This document shows positions 28,516-37,902 of a stretch of 64,000 bases of DNA, piece by piece. A model generated the notes under the pieces. The model saw nothing but the letters and a program-made list of their open reading frames with translations, searched no databases and was not told where the DNA came from. Positions within the stretch are counted from its first letter, which is position 1; the number at the start of each line of letters is the position of its first letter. The position numbers and the translations under genes were made by a program. Origin of the DNA: Halobacillus karajensis (GTDB lineage: Bacteria; Bacillota; Bacilli; Bacillales; Halobacillaceae); assembly GCF_900108515.1 (NCBI RefSeq), contig NZ_FNWW01000003.1:310001-374000 (forward strand), given 5' to 3'.

Positions 28516-30591
28516 ATGACTAAAATGCGTGTATATGAATATGCGAAAAAGAACGAACTATCAAGTAAACAAGTCATTCAAAAGCTACAAAATCTAAATA
28601 TTGAAGTGAACAATCATATGTCCACTATAGAAGAAGAGGCAGCAAAAAAATTGGATCAAGCATTTGGAAAAGGGGACAAACCCAAAGCACAAAACCAGGA
28701 AAAAGGAAAGTCTTCAAAACCGAAAAACAGTAAAAAGCCAGGGAACAGAAATCAACGAAACAACAATCAAAGAGGCAACAATCAGAAAAACCAAAAGACT
28801 GCTCCCCAGCAAGGACAGAAAAAAGGAAAAAAACAGATGCCCGATAAAATTACTTACTCTGGCAGTTTAACTGTTGGTGATCTTGCAGAGAAACTAAACA
28901 AAGATTCATCTGAAATTATCAAGAAACTCATGTTCCTTGGTGTGATGGCAACGATCAACCAGGAGCTTGATAAAGATTCTATTGAATTAATTTGTGAAGA
29001 GTTCGGCGTAGAAGTAGAAGAAGAAGTGGTTGTTGATGAAACAGATATAGAAAATGTGATTTTTGAAGACGATCCAGAAGATTTGCAGGAGCGCCCTGCT
29101 GTCGTCACAATCATGGGGCACGTTGACCACGGTAAAACAACCCTTCTTGACCAAATCCGTCATACCAAAGTGACCGAAGGCGAAGCTGGCGGAATCACTC
29201 AGCATATCGGGGCTTATCAGATTGAGAATGATAATAAAAAAATTACATTCTTAGATACCCCTGGTCACGCTGCTTTTACAAGCATGCGTTCAAGAGGAGC
29301 ACAAGTAACGGATATTGCTATTCTAGTTGTTGCAGCAGATGACGGTGTCATGCCTCAAACAAAAGAAGCGATCAGCCACGCTAAAGCTGCGGAAGTACCA
29401 ATTATCGTCGCTGTTAATAAGATGGATAAAGAAGGTGCCAATCCAGACCGTGTCATGCAAGAACTTATGGAATATGAGTTAATAGCAGAAGAGTACGGTG
29501 GAGAGACCATTTTTGTGAAAATGTCTGCGGTTAAGGGCGAAGGAATCGATGAGCTGGTTGAAATGATCGGTCTCGTATCTGAAATGGAAGAATTAAAAGC
29601 CAACCCAGACCGTGCGGCATATGGGACAGTTATTGAAGCAGAACTTGATAAAGGTCGTGGACCAGTGGCGACATTACTTGTCCAGAATGGTACGCTTAAT
29701 GTTAGTGATTCGATCGTAGTTGGTCATACATGGGGACGTGTACGTGCGATGGTTAATGATATCGGACGTCGTGTTAAAGTAGCAGGGCCATCCACACCAG
29801 TGGAAATTACCGGTCTGAATAATGTGCCGCAAGCAGGAGATCGTTTCCTAGTCTTTAAGGATGAGAAGAAAGCGCGCTCTGTTGGTGAAGCACGTGCGCA
29901 AAAACAACTGGAAGAAAACCGAAGCTCCACAGCGAAAGTTAGCCTCGATGATTTGTTTGATCAAATCAAACAAGGTGAGGTTAAGGACATTAACTTGATT
30001 GTTAAAGGAGATGTTCAAGGTTCTGTTGAAGCTCTCGCTGGATCTCTTGAGAAAATTGAAGTGGAAGGTGTGAAAGTGAAAATCATTCACACAGGTGTCG
30101 GTGCAATCACTGAATCGGATATCACACTTGCTTCTGCATCTAATGCCATCGTTATCGGTTTCAATGTCCGTCCAGATGGGAATGCTAGAAAAGCAGCCGA
30201 GGCTGAAGATGTAGAAATTCGTCTTCATAACATCATTTATAAAGTGATGGAAGAAATTGAAGCAGCCATGAAAGGGATGCTCGATCCAGAATATGAAGAG
30301 AAAATTATCGGTCAAGTGGAAGTGCGTGAGATCTTCAAGGTATCCAAGATCGGTACTATCGCCGGTTCTTATGTAACGGAAGGTAAGATCGGACGTCATT
30401 CGGGTGTTCGTGTCATTCGCGATGGAGTTGTCATTTATGAGGGCGAAGTAGACGCATTGAAACGTTTTAAAGATGACGCTAAAGAAGTTCAACAAGGGTA
30501 CGAATGTGGAATCACGATTAAGAACTTCAATGATATTAAAGTGGGTGACATTATCGAACCATTCGAAATGCAGGAAATTGAGCGTTCATGA
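28516..30591 (+). CDS. infB: Translation initiation factor IF-2
   Basis: IF-2 places initiator tRNA on the 30S subunit and drives subunit joining. ATG 28516 ([20 protein letters not shown]) is chosen after GGGGGTGAAG; frames extending further upstream overlap ylxQ in another frame and are not expected. The 691-residue protein has the IF2-N helix module, then a Lys/Asn/Gln-rich low-complexity linker (about 55-110). A second N-domain follows, then the GTPase core with GHVDHGKTT near residue 201, DTPGHAAF and NKMDKEGA, and domains II to IV. The linker is short, as in other Bacilli. Confidence 0.97.
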   Translation: MTKMRVYEYAKKNELSSKQVIQKLQNLNIEVNNHMSTIEEEAAKKLDQAFGKGDKPKAQNQEKGKSSKPKNSKKPGNRNQRNNNQRGNNQKNQKTAPQQGQKKGKKQMPDKITYSGSLTVGDLAEKLNKDSSEIIKKLMFLGVMATINQELDKDSIELICEEFGVEVEEEVVVDETDIENVIFEDDPEDLQERPAVVTIMGHVDHGKTTLLDQIRHTKVTEGEAGGITQHIGAYQIENDNKKITFLDTPGHAAFTSMRSRGAQVTDIAILVVAADDGVMPQTKEAISHAKAAEVPIIVAVNKMDKEGANPDRVMQELMEYELIAEEYGGETIFVKMSAVKGEGIDELVEMIGLVSEMEELKANPDRAAYGTVIEAELDKGRGPVATLLVQNGTLNVSDSIVVGHTWGRVRAMVNDIGRRVKVAGPSTPVEITGLNNVPQAGDRFLVFKDEKKARSVGEARAQKQLEENRSSTAKVSLDDLFDQIKQGEVKDINLIVKGDVQGSVEALAGSLEKIEVEGVKVKIIHTGVGAITESDITLASASNAIVIGFNVRPDGNARKAAEAEDVEIRLHNIIYKVMEEIEAAMKGMLDPEYEEKIIGQVEVREIFKVSKIGTIAGSYVTEGKIGRHSGVRVIRDGVVIYEGEVDALKRFKDDAKEVQQGYECGITIKNFNDIKVGDIIEPFEMQEIERS

Positions 30592-30866
30592 TTGTAAGCG
30601 CAGAAGTGGATTGTATCATCTATGATGCGCAATCGTTGAAAAACAAGCGAGCTGTATTGAAGCGTGTCATGACTCGGCTGCAAAATGAGTTCAATATTGC
30701 TGTCAGTGAACTAGAATTTCAAGATTTATGGCAGCGGACGCGCATGGGTCTCGTGACGATCGCCAGTAATAAAGTCATAGCAGAACAAACTATGCAGCAA
30801 GCTTTGACTTTCATCGATTCGTTCCCTGAAATCGAACGTACGGAAACCCACCTGGAATGGCTATGA
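30588..30866 (+). CDS. ylxP: DUF503 protein YlxP
   Basis: YlxP is a 92-residue ferredoxin-like-fold protein of unknown function conserved between infB and rbfA in Bacilli. Visible family pattern: [33 protein letters not shown], then GLVTIASN. The ATG overlaps the infB stop as ATGA, so it is translationally coupled. The context suggests a role linked to ribosome assembly, but that is inference. Confidence 0.88.
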   Translation: MIVSAEVDCIIYDAQSLKNKRAVLKRVMTRLQNEFNIAVSELEFQDLWQRTRMGLVTIASNKVIAEQTMQQALTFIDSFPEIERTETHLEWL

Positions 30867-30893
30867 TGTTTGTTTAGAAGAGGTGAATAAAAC

Positions 30894-31244
30894 ATGAACG
30901 ATTTAAGAGCGAACCGCGTTGGAGAACAAATGAAAAAAGAGATGAGCGATATCATCAGTAAAAAAATCAAAGATCCACGCGTAGGGTTCGTCACTGTTAC
31001 GGAAGTTAAAGTGACAGGAGACTTGCAACAAGCAAAAGTTTACATTTCTGTCTTGGGTGATGATAAACAGAAACACGATACCCTTGTCGGTCTAGCAAAG
31101 GCTAAAGGATTTATCCGATCCGAAATCGGTCAGAGAATCCGCCTTCGTAAAACTCCGGAAATCATGTTTGAGTTTGATGAGGCTGTTGAAAGAGGAAATC
31201 GTATTGAAACAATCCTTCGAGACCTAAATGATACAGAAGACTGA
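30894..31244 (+). CDS. rbfA: Ribosome-binding factor A
   Basis: RbfA aids 16S rRNA 5'-end maturation and cold adaptation. The 116-residue KH-like protein shows [34 protein letters not shown], then [14 protein letters not shown] and [23 protein letters not shown] 30894 follows AGAGGTG. It ends the rimP-led operon at a strong terminator, with some read-through to truB possible. Confidence 0.96.
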   Translation: MNDLRANRVGEQMKKEMSDIISKKIKDPRVGFVTVTEVKVTGDLQQAKVYISVLGDDKQKHDTLVGLAKAKGFIRSEIGQRIRLRKTPEIMFEFDEAVERGNRIETILRDLNDTED

Positions 31245-31246
31245 TT

Positions 31247-31278
31247 AAAATCCGTGCTGATCCAGCACGGATTTTATA
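31247..31278 (+). terminator. Terminator after rbfA
   Basis: A perfect 12-pair stem, AAAATCCGTGCT at 31247-31258 with AGCACGGATTTT at 31264-31275 and a five-base loop. Confidence 0.75.
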
Positions 31279-31309
31279 TAGGAATAAATGGTTTGAGGTG
31301 ATGGGTAAT

Positions 31310-32206
31310 ATGGATGGTATTCTTCCGCTATGGAAACCTAAAGGGTTTACGTCACATGATTGTGTAAGTAAAGCACGTGGTATGTTGAAGACTAAAAAAA
31401 TAGGACATACAGGAACGCTCGACCCAGCAGTAGAGGGGGTGCTGCCGCTTTGTGTGGGGAAAGCAACAAAGATTGTTCCGTTTTTAACAGATACAGATAA
31501 AGTGTATGAAGCTGAAATAACCCTTGGGGCGGCGACGGATACGGAAGACGCGACAGGTGTGGTTATTGAAAAGACTGCTGTAAAGGGTGCCTTTTCAGAT
31601 GAAACGCTTCAGGGTGTGCTTAGTTCTTTTAAAGGATACATCACACAGACACCGCCTATGTATTCGGCAGTAAAGGTAAAAGGAAAGAAACTTTATGAGT
31701 ATGCCCGCGAAGGAATTGAAGTGGATAGACCTTCAAGAGAAGTACTCATTAAACAGATTGAATGGATATCTTCAAACGAACACCCACATGAGGATACCTT
31801 CTCGTTTTCATTCCGCGTGGTTTGCTCTAAAGGAACATACATCAGGACACTTTGTGTAGATATTGGGAAAGCGCTCGGGTATCCCTCTCACATGTCTGCC
31901 TTAATCCGGACGAAAACAGCCGATATTTCAACAGATGATTGCTATTCCTTTGAGGAATTACAAAGGGCTGTAGATGAAGGGCGCGGCGAAGAATTATTAC
32001 TGCCCCTTTCCCGCGGACTCGGCCATATGGATTCCTGGGAAGTGAATGAGGAAATGAAAGAGAAGATTAAACATGGGCAAGTATGGCCAAAGCCTTCGGA
32101 GCTGGATGCTGCACGATTTACCGTTACACATGCCGAAGAGGTACTGGCTATTTATCAGCAGCATCCTGACAAGCCTGGACTTGTAAAGCCAGTCCGTGTA
32201 TTTTAA
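31310..32206 (+). CDS. truB: tRNA pseudouridine(55) synthase TruB
   Basis: TruB makes pseudouridine 55 in the T-loop of tRNAs. The 298-residue protein has the N-terminal PLWKPKGFTSHDCV, the catalytic Asp in GHTGTLDPAVEGVLPLC near residue 38, and the PPMYSAVKVKGKKLYEYAR block. ATG 31310 starts the protein at MDGILPLWKP, like relatives, with GAGGTG at 31295-31300 nine bases upstream; ATG 31301 and GTG 31298 are in frame but too close to that site. In B. subtilis ribF (ribC) follows; here rpsO comes next instead. Confidence 0.95.
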   Translation: MDGILPLWKPKGFTSHDCVSKARGMLKTKKIGHTGTLDPAVEGVLPLCVGKATKIVPFLTDTDKVYEAEITLGAATDTEDATGVVIEKTAVKGAFSDETLQGVLSSFKGYITQTPPMYSAVKVKGKKLYEYAREGIEVDRPSREVLIKQIEWISSNEHPHEDTFSFSFRVVCSKGTYIRTLCVDIGKALGYPSHMSALIRTKTADISTDDCYSFEELQRAVDEGRGEELLLPLSRGLGHMDSWEVNEEMKEKIKHGQVWPKPSELDAARFTVTHAEEVLAIYQQHPDKPGLVKPVRVF

Positions 32207-32274
32207 CAAATTTTCTCTTATTCCTAATCAACTGGTGGTCATCTTAAAAGGAACCCATAGTTTTTCAGCAGATT

Positions 32275-32304
32275 TTGTTGGTTTCCCTTGCATTTTATTA
32301 TAAA
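32275..32304 (+). promoter_or_regulatory. Possible rpsO promoter
   Basis: TTGTTG at 32275-32280 and TATAAA at 32299-32304 (18-base spacing; TTATAA at 17) form a modest sigma-A promoter in the truB-rpsO gap. The -35 match is weak beyond TTG. Confidence 0.4.
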
Positions 32305-32324
32305 AAAATGTACCCTTTAATATG

Positions 32325-32375
32325 GAACCTTCGCTTGGCGGCACGTAACTCCGACGTCCGCTCGGGGAAAGGGAA
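32325..32375 (+). promoter_or_regulatory. Candidate S15 autoregulatory leader of rpsO
   Basis: The rpsO leader contains a GC-rich hairpin in an otherwise AT-rich gap. GCGG (32338-32341), a bulged C, then ACGT (32343-32346) pair with ACGT (32354-32357) and CCGC (32358-32361) around an AACTCCG loop. S15 represses its own mRNA through leader structures in several bacteria including Geobacillus, so an S15-binding role is plausible but inferred. Confidence 0.45.
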
Positions 32376-32404
32376 TTCTTAATTTTATAGGAGGTGTAGC
32401 TATA

Positions 32405-32674
32405 ATGGCTATCACACAAGAACGTAAGCAAGAACTAATCAATGAGTACAAGACTCATGAAAATGACACAGGATCTCCTGAAGTGCAAATTGCAGTACTT
32501 ACAGAGCAGATCACTACTTTAAACGAGCACCTGCGTGCACATAAGCAGGACCACCACTCTCGTCGTGGATTGCTTAAAATGGTAGGTAAGCGTCGTAACC
32601 TATTGAACTACCTTCGTAATAAGGACATTACACGTTATCGTGAGCTTATCAAGAGCCTAGGCTTGCGTCGCTAA
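32405..32674 (+). CDS. rpsO: 30S ribosomal protein S15
   Basis: S15 is a primary 16S rRNA-binding protein and forms an intersubunit bridge. The 89-residue protein is full length with the signature [25 protein letters not shown] and [24 protein letters not shown] 32405 follows TAGGAGGTG. A strong terminator lies downstream. The absence of ribF before it is discussed in the findings. Confidence 0.98.
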   Translation: MAITQERKQELINEYKTHENDTGSPEVQIAVLTEQITTLNEHLRAHKQDHHSRRGLLKMVGKRRNLLNYLRNKDITRYRELIKSLGLRR

Positions 32675-32682
32675 TGTATGGG

Positions 32683-32709
32683 AAAAAGCGGGAGTTATTC
32701 CCGCTTTTT
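32683..32709 (+). terminator. Terminator after rpsO
   Basis: A perfect 11-pair stem, AAAAAGCGGGA at 32683-32693 with TCCCGCTTTTT at 32699-32709 and loop GTTAT. Confidence 0.85.
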
Positions 32710-32727
32710 CTGTATGTTTACATACAG
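32710..32727 (+). repeat. Perfect inverted repeat upstream of pnp
   Basis: CTGTATG (32710-32716) and CATACAG (32721-32727) flank TTTA. The palindrome sits directly after the rpsO terminator and about 26 bases before a TATAAT element at 32754-32759. It could be an operator or an RNA hairpin, such as a processing site in the pnp leader. Confidence 0.45.
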
Positions 32728-32796
32728 AAGGGTGTAAACTGACAATAAACCCTTATAATGAAATATGAAGAGTTATCGAGAGGAGTTAAGTTTTAT

Positions 32797-34920
32797 ATGG
32801 CAGAAGAAAAACAAGTGTTTTCCATTGATGTCGCTGGTCGTACGTTTTCCGTTGAAATCGGAGAGTTGGCGAAACAAGCGAATGGTGCAGCACTCATCCA
32901 TTACGGAGATACGACTGTCCTTTCTACGGCTACCGGTAGTAAAGAGCCGAAGGACCTGCCGTTTTTCCCATTGACTGTAAACTACGAGGAGCGTCTTTAC
33001 GCGGTAGGTAAAATCCCTGGCGGCTTCATTAAACGGGAAGGCCGTCCTAGTGACAAAGCTGTCCTTGCTTCACGTTTGATTGACCGTCCGATTCGTCCGT
33101 TGTTTCCTGAGGGATTCCGAAATGATGTACAAGTGATCAGTTCCGTTATGAGTGTGGATCAAGATTGTTCATCTGAAATGGCAGCCATGCTCGGGTCATC
33201 CATATCTTTAGGGATATCGAACATTCCTTTTGAAGGACCTATTGCAGGGGTAATTGTTGGACGTGTCGATGGCGAATTCATCATTAACCCTACAGTAGAG
33301 CAACAAGAGAAAAGCGATATTGACCTTACTGTTGCAGGTACAAAAGATGCCATCAATATGGTTGAAGCTGGTGCCAATGAAGTACCAGAAGAAGACATGC
33401 TAGAAGCCATCATGTTTGGACATGAGGAAATCAAGCGTCTCGTTGCCTTCCAGGAGGAAATTATCGCAGCCGTTGGCCGTGAAAAAATGGAGGTTCAACT
33501 GTTCGATTTGGATGCTGAGCTTAAAGACAAAGTAGAGTCTGAAGCTAGGGAAGCCGTAGTCCAAGCTATTAAAACCGAAGAGAAAAAGGCGCGCGAAGAA
33601 GCAATTGCCCAGGTGAAATCAGATATTGTTGCTTCTTATGAGGAACAGGAAGCTGATGAAGAGACATTGAAACAAGTGGGCTCGATTTTAGAAGACATCG
33701 TGAAAACGGAAGTGCGTCGTTTGATCACGAAAGACAAAATCCGTCCTGATGGTCGTGGAGTTGATGAAATCCGTTCCTTAAGCTCAAGAGTCGGGTTGCT
33801 TCCGCGTACCCATGGTTCTGGCTTGTTCACGCGTGGACAAACTCAAGCCTTAAGTGTATGTACTCTTGGAGCACTTGGAGATGTTCAAATCCTTGATGGA
33901 CTGGATCTTGAGGAATCGAAGCGTTTCATGCACCATTATAATTTCCCGAAATTCTCTGTTGGAGAAACAGGTCCAATCCGTGGGCCAGGTCGGCGTGAAA
34001 TTGGTCATGGAGCTTTGGGCGAACGTGCTCTGGAAGTTGTTATTCCTTCCGAAAAAGACTTCCCTTACACTATCCGACTTGTTTCTGAAGTGTTGGAGTC
34101 GAACGGTTCCACCTCACAGGCAAGTATTTGCGCAAGTACACTTGCGATGATGGATGCGGGTGTACCTATTAAAGCCCCCGTAGCAGGGATTGCGATGGGC
34201 CTTGTTAAATCAGGTGATGATTATACTATTCTGACTGATATCCAAGGTATGGAGGATGCCCTTGGCGACATGGACTTTAAAGTTGCCGGTACAGAAAAAG
34301 GGGTTACGGCCTTACAAATGGATATTAAGATTGAAGGACTATCCCGAGAAATCCTTGAAGAAGCACTAGCTCAAGCGAAAAAAGGCCGTATGGAAATTCT
34401 TGGTCATATGCTTGAAACCATGCCAGAAACGCGTAATGAGCTTTCTCAACACGCTCCAAAAATTATGACGATGAAGATTAATCCTGACAAGATTCGTGAT
34501 GTCATTGGACCAAGCGGGAAACAAATCAATCAAATCATTGATGACACTGGCGTCAAAATTGATATTGAACAAGATGGTACAGTCTTCATTTCCTCTACGG
34601 ATGCAAGCATGAACGCAACCGCACAGAAAATTATCGAAGACATCGTCCGTGAAGTGGAAGTTGGCGAAGTTTACGATGGTAAAGTGAAGCGTATTGAGAA
34701 ATTTGGAGCCTTTGTAGAACTGTTCAAAGGAAAAGAAGGTCTTGTCCACATTTCTGAAATGGCGGAAGAACGTATCGGAAAAGTGGAAGACATTGTTTCT
34801 ATTGGGGATACGATTAAAGTTAAGGTCAAAGAAATTGATAATCAGGGTAGAATTAACCTTTCAAGAAAAGCCATTCTTCTTGAAGAAAAGAAGAAACAGG
34901 AAAATGTGGAACAAACTTAA
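32797..34920 (+). CDS. pnp: Polyribonucleotide nucleotidyltransferase (PNPase)
   Basis: PNPase is the phosphorolytic 3'-5' exoribonuclease of mRNA decay. ATG 32797 gives the family N-terminus ([20 protein letters not shown]) after GAGAGGAG; an in-frame ATG at 32758 lies inside the -10 region and is unlikely. The 707-residue protein has two RNase PH domains ([35 protein letters not shown]), a helical linker, a KH domain ([21 protein letters not shown] near 570) and a C-terminal S1 domain ([20 protein letters not shown]). Confidence 0.97.
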   Translation: MAEEKQVFSIDVAGRTFSVEIGELAKQANGAALIHYGDTTVLSTATGSKEPKDLPFFPLTVNYEERLYAVGKIPGGFIKREGRPSDKAVLASRLIDRPIRPLFPEGFRNDVQVISSVMSVDQDCSSEMAAMLGSSISLGISNIPFEGPIAGVIVGRVDGEFIINPTVEQQEKSDIDLTVAGTKDAINMVEAGANEVPEEDMLEAIMFGHEEIKRLVAFQEEIIAAVGREKMEVQLFDLDAELKDKVESEAREAVVQAIKTEEKKAREEAIAQVKSDIVASYEEQEADEETLKQVGSILEDIVKTEVRRLITKDKIRPDGRGVDEIRSLSSRVGLLPRTHGSGLFTRGQTQALSVCTLGALGDVQILDGLDLEESKRFMHHYNFPKFSVGETGPIRGPGRREIGHGALGERALEVVIPSEKDFPYTIRLVSEVLESNGSTSQASICASTLAMMDAGVPIKAPVAGIAMGLVKSGDDYTILTDIQGMEDALGDMDFKVAGTEKGVTALQMDIKIEGLSREILEEALAQAKKGRMEILGHMLETMPETRNELSQHAPKIMTMKINPDKIRDVIGPSGKQINQIIDDTGVKIDIEQDGTVFISSTDASMNATAQKIIEDIVREVEVGEVYDGKVKRIEKFGAFVELFKGKEGLVHISEMAEERIGKVEDIVSIGDTIKVKVKEIDNQGRINLSRKAILLEEKKKQENVEQT

Positions 34921-34936
34921 TCAGGTAATTTAAAGA

Positions 34937-34967
34937 AGAGATACTGGCTTGCCAGTCTCTTTTTTTA
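34937..34967 (+). terminator. Terminator after pnp
   Basis: AGAG plus ACTGG (34937-34947, with an AT bulge) pair with CCAGT and CTCT (34952-34960), followed by a run of seven T. Confidence 0.8.
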
Positions 34968-35122
34968 TTTTACGGGGATGAATAACATCTTAACGTCATC
35001 CTCTCAGTGACAAAGAGTATGACGGCATATTCTGGCTTAAAGCCTAAAAATGCTGTGTACATAAGAAAACTTGGTCTAGAAGTAGGACATGCCCCATACA
35101 ATGGAGTCAGGGGTGAGTGTCG

Positions 35123-36043
35123 ATGAGCTTTAGATTAATCGCACTTTTGTGTGTCAATCTCTCTTTTTTTATTGGCTTTGGACTAGCTTTTTTTACTGTA
35201 AATGATGTCGTGCCTGTGAATAAAGAAGATACCATTTATCAAAAGATCGAGGCAGAAAAACATAAGTACGAATGGGAAGCAGAGGATGCAAAAATTGATT
35301 CCGTATGGAAAAAGACACCAGGGATTGTAGGGAGAAAGGTCGATGTTGAAGCCTCCTATAAAAAAATGCAAAAAGAAGGGAAATATAATCCAGAATTACT
35401 TGTATTTCAATTAAAAAGACCAAAGGTTTCTCTTGAAGACTTACCTGCCTCTCCTATATATAGAGGGCATCCAGAAAAAGAGGCGGTATCATTTCTCATT
35501 AACGTTTCATGGGGAGAAGAGTATGTGCCTGAAATGGTGAAAATCTTCAATAAATACAATGTGAAAGCAACGTTTTTCATTGATGGCGCCTTTGCGAATG
35601 ATTTTACCCACCTCGTTCAAATGATTGAAGATGAAGGTCACACCATAGGCAGTCATGGATATAAACACCAAGATATGGGGCGAATGACCAAACAACAGGC
35701 AAAAGATAATTTAGAACAAGCAGATGAGCTTTTATTTGCGTTAACGAAAAAGAAGATTCAGTACTTTGCACCGCCATCAGGGAGTTTTAACACCGCTACT
35801 GTGGAGGCAGCTGATGAGATGGGAATGGAAACGATCTTATGGACGGTGGATACCATAGACTGGCAGAAACCTACCTCTGACGTATTAATCAATAGAGTCA
35901 CTAAAAAACTTCATAATGGGGCAACGGTTCTCATGCATCCAACTCAAGTGACGGTTGAGAGTCTACCTGAGCTTATTGAAGAGGTTAAAAACCAGGGATA
36001 CAAATTGATTTCTCTACCTAAATTGTTAAGTGAAGAAAGATAA
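35123..36043 (+). CDS. ylxY: YlxY-type polysaccharide deacetylase-like sporulation protein
   Basis: This 306-residue protein has one N-terminal membrane anchor (residues 3-25) and a NodB/carbohydrate-esterase-4 domain from about residue 120, so it probably acts outside the membrane. Position after pnp and before ymxH matches B. subtilis ylxY. The metal-binding motif with two His is visible (GSHGYKH near 176), as are APPSGSFN and the C-terminal MHPT. The first motif, normally TFDDG with the catalytic and metal-binding Asp pair, reads INVSWGEE (near 126-133), so deacetylase activity is doubtful. ATG 35123 is preferred over GTG 35117, given GGGGTGA upstream. Confidence 0.85.
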   Translation: MSFRLIALLCVNLSFFIGFGLAFFTVNDVVPVNKEDTIYQKIEAEKHKYEWEAEDAKIDSVWKKTPGIVGRKVDVEASYKKMQKEGKYNPELLVFQLKRPKVSLEDLPASPIYRGHPEKEAVSFLINVSWGEEYVPEMVKIFNKYNVKATFFIDGAFANDFTHLVQMIEDEGHTIGSHGYKHQDMGRMTKQQAKDNLEQADELLFALTKKKIQYFAPPSGSFNTATVEAADEMGMETILWTVDTIDWQKPTSDVLINRVTKKLHNGATVLMHPTQVTVESLPELIEEVKNQGYKLISLPKLLSEER

Positions 36044-36060
36044 TGGAGGAGAGTATGGTC

Positions 36061-36294
36061 ATGAGAATGAAATCATTAGCGAAAAAGGAAGTTATTAATG
36101 TAGAAAATGGAGAAAAGCTTGGAGTTTTAGGAAGAGCGGATCTCATCATCGACCCAGAGTCTGGATTGATTAAATCCCTTGTAATCATGAATAATGGTTT
36201 GATTGGATTTGGTTCGTCAAAAAAAGAAATGGTTATTGATTGGAGTCAGATTGAAACCATTGGTGAGGAAACGATCCTGTTGAAGAAACATTGA
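36061..36294 (+). CDS. ymxH: YmxH/YlmC family PRC-barrel sporulation protein
   Basis: A 77-residue PRC-barrel-like protein of the YlmC/YmxH family, of unknown biochemical role and found in spore formers. The pattern SLAKKEVINVENGEKLGVLGRADLIIDPESG matches the family. The start is ambiguous. GGAGGAG at 36045-36051 best serves ATG 36061 (or 36055); an earlier ATG at 36043 overlaps the ylxY stop and would precede the ribosome site. The direct ylxY-ymxH junction leaves no room for the mlpA protease gene found here in B. subtilis. Confidence 0.85.
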   Translation: MRMKSLAKKEVINVENGEKLGVLGRADLIIDPESGLIKSLVIMNNGLIGFGSSKKEMVIDWSQIETIGEETILLKKH

Positions 36295-36325
36295 ACACTG
36301 CAGCGGATGCTGTAGTGTTTTTTTG
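36295..36325 (+). terminator. Terminator after ymxH
   Basis: ACACTGCAGC (36295-36304) pairs with GCTGTAGTGT (36309-36318) with one G-U pair and a GGAT loop, followed by a T run. Confidence 0.85.
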
Positions 36326-36340
36326 TTGCTGTTCGAAATC

Positions 36341-36367
36341 ACTAACTCTGCATTCCGGCATAGGATA
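36341..36367 (+). promoter_or_regulatory. Candidate sigma-K promoter for dpaAB
   Basis: AC at 36341-36342 lies 16 bases before CATAGGATA at 36359-36367, fitting the sigma-K pattern (AC, about 16 bases, CATAnnnTA). dpaAB is a known mother-cell sigma-K operon in B. subtilis, and the element is about 40 bases upstream of dpaA. Confidence 0.6.
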
Positions 36368-36404
36368 CAAGGAGATAAGATACTAGATAAAGGAGACATC
36401 CGGG

Positions 36405-37298
36405 ATGTTAACAGGATATCATGTTGCAGTCATAGGGGGCGATGCCCGGCAAATCGAGCTCATTCGCAGATTGAATGAGTGGGGCGCCACCGTTTACTTG
36501 GCTGGTTTCGATCAATTGAATGAAAGCTTCAGAGAGGCGATTAATCTCGACTTCGACAGCCACCAGGTGGAAAAGTTAGATGCGGTTATTCTTCCTGTGC
36601 CAGGGACGGATCATGAAGGAAAGATTGAAGGGATTTTTTCAAATCAACTCATACACCTTACAGAAGAATGGCTCAAGAAAACACCAGAGCATTGTCAGGT
36701 GTTAACAGGGATTGCCAATGACCATTTAAGAAAATTAGCGGCTGGTGCGAACCGGCGCCTCATCCCATTAATGGACCGGGATGATGTAGCCACTTACAAC
36801 TCGATTCCAACCGTAGAAGGAACGTTAATGTTAGTCATTCAGCATACAGATTTCACAATACATGGTTCAAAGGTCATTGTATTAGGATTAGGCAGAGTAG
36901 GAATGACTCTCGCTCGAACATTTCATCATCTTGGAGCAAAGGTTTTTGTCGGAGTTCGATCTTCGAAAAGTGCAGCAAGAGTATTTGAGATGGGACTGAC
37001 TCCTATAGACATGAACCATTTAGAAAATGTGGATATGGCTTGTGACATTTTACTGAATACGGTCCCTCACCCAGTTGTCGATGCCTCTATAATTAAACAG
37101 CTACCTTCACATGCCATGATCTTGGACCTGGCTTCGAAGCCAGGAGGAACAGATTTTCAGTATGCAGATAATCGTGGAATCAAGGCTCTGCTGGCACCAG
37201 GCCTTCCAGGAATTGTGGCTCCGAAAACCGCAGGAAGAATTATAGCGGATGTTGTTTCAAGATTAGTTCAGGAAGGTTCACGAAAGGAGAATGGATGA
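36405..37298 (+). CDS. dpaA: Dipicolinate synthase subunit A
   Basis: DpaA (SpoVFA) with DpaB oxidises dihydrodipicolinate to dipicolinic acid, the calcium chelator of the spore core; it acts in the mother cell late in sporulation. The 297-residue protein has an N-terminal flavodoxin-like region and a NAD(P)-binding Rossmann domain with VIVLGLGRVGMTLARTF near residues 155-171. ATG 36405 follows AAAGGAG. Its stop overlaps the dpaB start by one base, so the subunits are made together. Confidence 0.94.
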   Translation: MLTGYHVAVIGGDARQIELIRRLNEWGATVYLAGFDQLNESFREAINLDFDSHQVEKLDAVILPVPGTDHEGKIEGIFSNQLIHLTEEWLKKTPEHCQVLTGIANDHLRKLAAGANRRLIPLMDRDDVATYNSIPTVEGTLMLVIQHTDFTIHGSKVIVLGLGRVGMTLARTFHHLGAKVFVGVRSSKSAARVFEMGLTPIDMNHLENVDMACDILLNTVPHPVVDASIIKQLPSHAMILDLASKPGGTDFQYADNRGIKALLAPGLPGIVAPKTAGRIIADVVSRLVQEGSRKENG

Positions 37299-37894
37299 TG
37301 ACGAAACTTAAAGGTAAGATCATTGGCTTTGGTCTAACGGGATCGCATTGTACGTACCATGAAGTTTTCCCTGTGATGCAGGAGCTTGTTGATATGGGAG
37401 CAACCGTTATCCCGGTTTTATCTTATACCGTCCAAAAAACAGATACTAGGTTCGGAGATGCGGCTGATCATTTAAAAAAAATTAAGGAGATCACCGGGGA
37501 AGAGCCTATTATGACGATCCCAGATGCCGAACCCCTCGGTCCTAAACGCCCATTGGACTGTATGCTTATCGCTCCTCTTACTGGTAATTCAACGAGCAAA
37601 TTTGCTAATGCGCTGACGGATTCTCCTGTTCTTATGGCGGCGAAAGCGACATTGAGGAATGAGAATCCAGTGGTTTTAGCTGTATCCACCAACGATGCTT
37701 TAGGGCTAAATGGTGTGAATATTATGCGTCTTATGGCTACAAAGAACATCTATTTTGTACCTTTAGGGCAGGACCATCCATTCAAAAAACCGAATTCGCT
37801 TGTTGCAGATATGACATTGATCCCTGAAACGATCGAAGCCGCGTTGGATGGTAAACAACGTCAACCTGTGTTGATTGAAAGGTATCCGGATTAA
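37298..37894 (+). CDS. dpaB: Dipicolinate synthase subunit B
   Basis: DpaB (SpoVFB) is the flavoprotein-like partner of DpaA. The 198-residue protein starts [27 protein letters not shown], the family signature, and continues with [31 protein letters not shown], typical of HFCD flavoproteins. ATG 37298 is eight bases after AAGGAG (37284-37289); ATG 37295 is also possible. Its substrate is the product of DapA, encoded 2.4 kb downstream. Confidence 0.94.
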   Translation: MTKLKGKIIGFGLTGSHCTYHEVFPVMQELVDMGATVIPVLSYTVQKTDTRFGDAADHLKKIKEITGEEPIMTIPDAEPLGPKRPLDCMLIAPLTGNSTSKFANALTDSPVLMAAKATLRNENPVVLAVSTNDALGLNGVNIMRLMATKNIYFVPLGQDHPFKKPNSLVADMTLIPETIEAALDGKQRQPVLIERYPD

Positions 37895-37902
37895 TTCAAT
37901 TT

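Noticed and set aside
29848-30495. Long open frame on the minus strand opposite infB (215 codons)
   Set aside because: It lies wholly antisense to the conserved infB gene, its peptide has a strong Phe/Asn/Ile bias typical of reverse-strand frames, and it has no supporting context.
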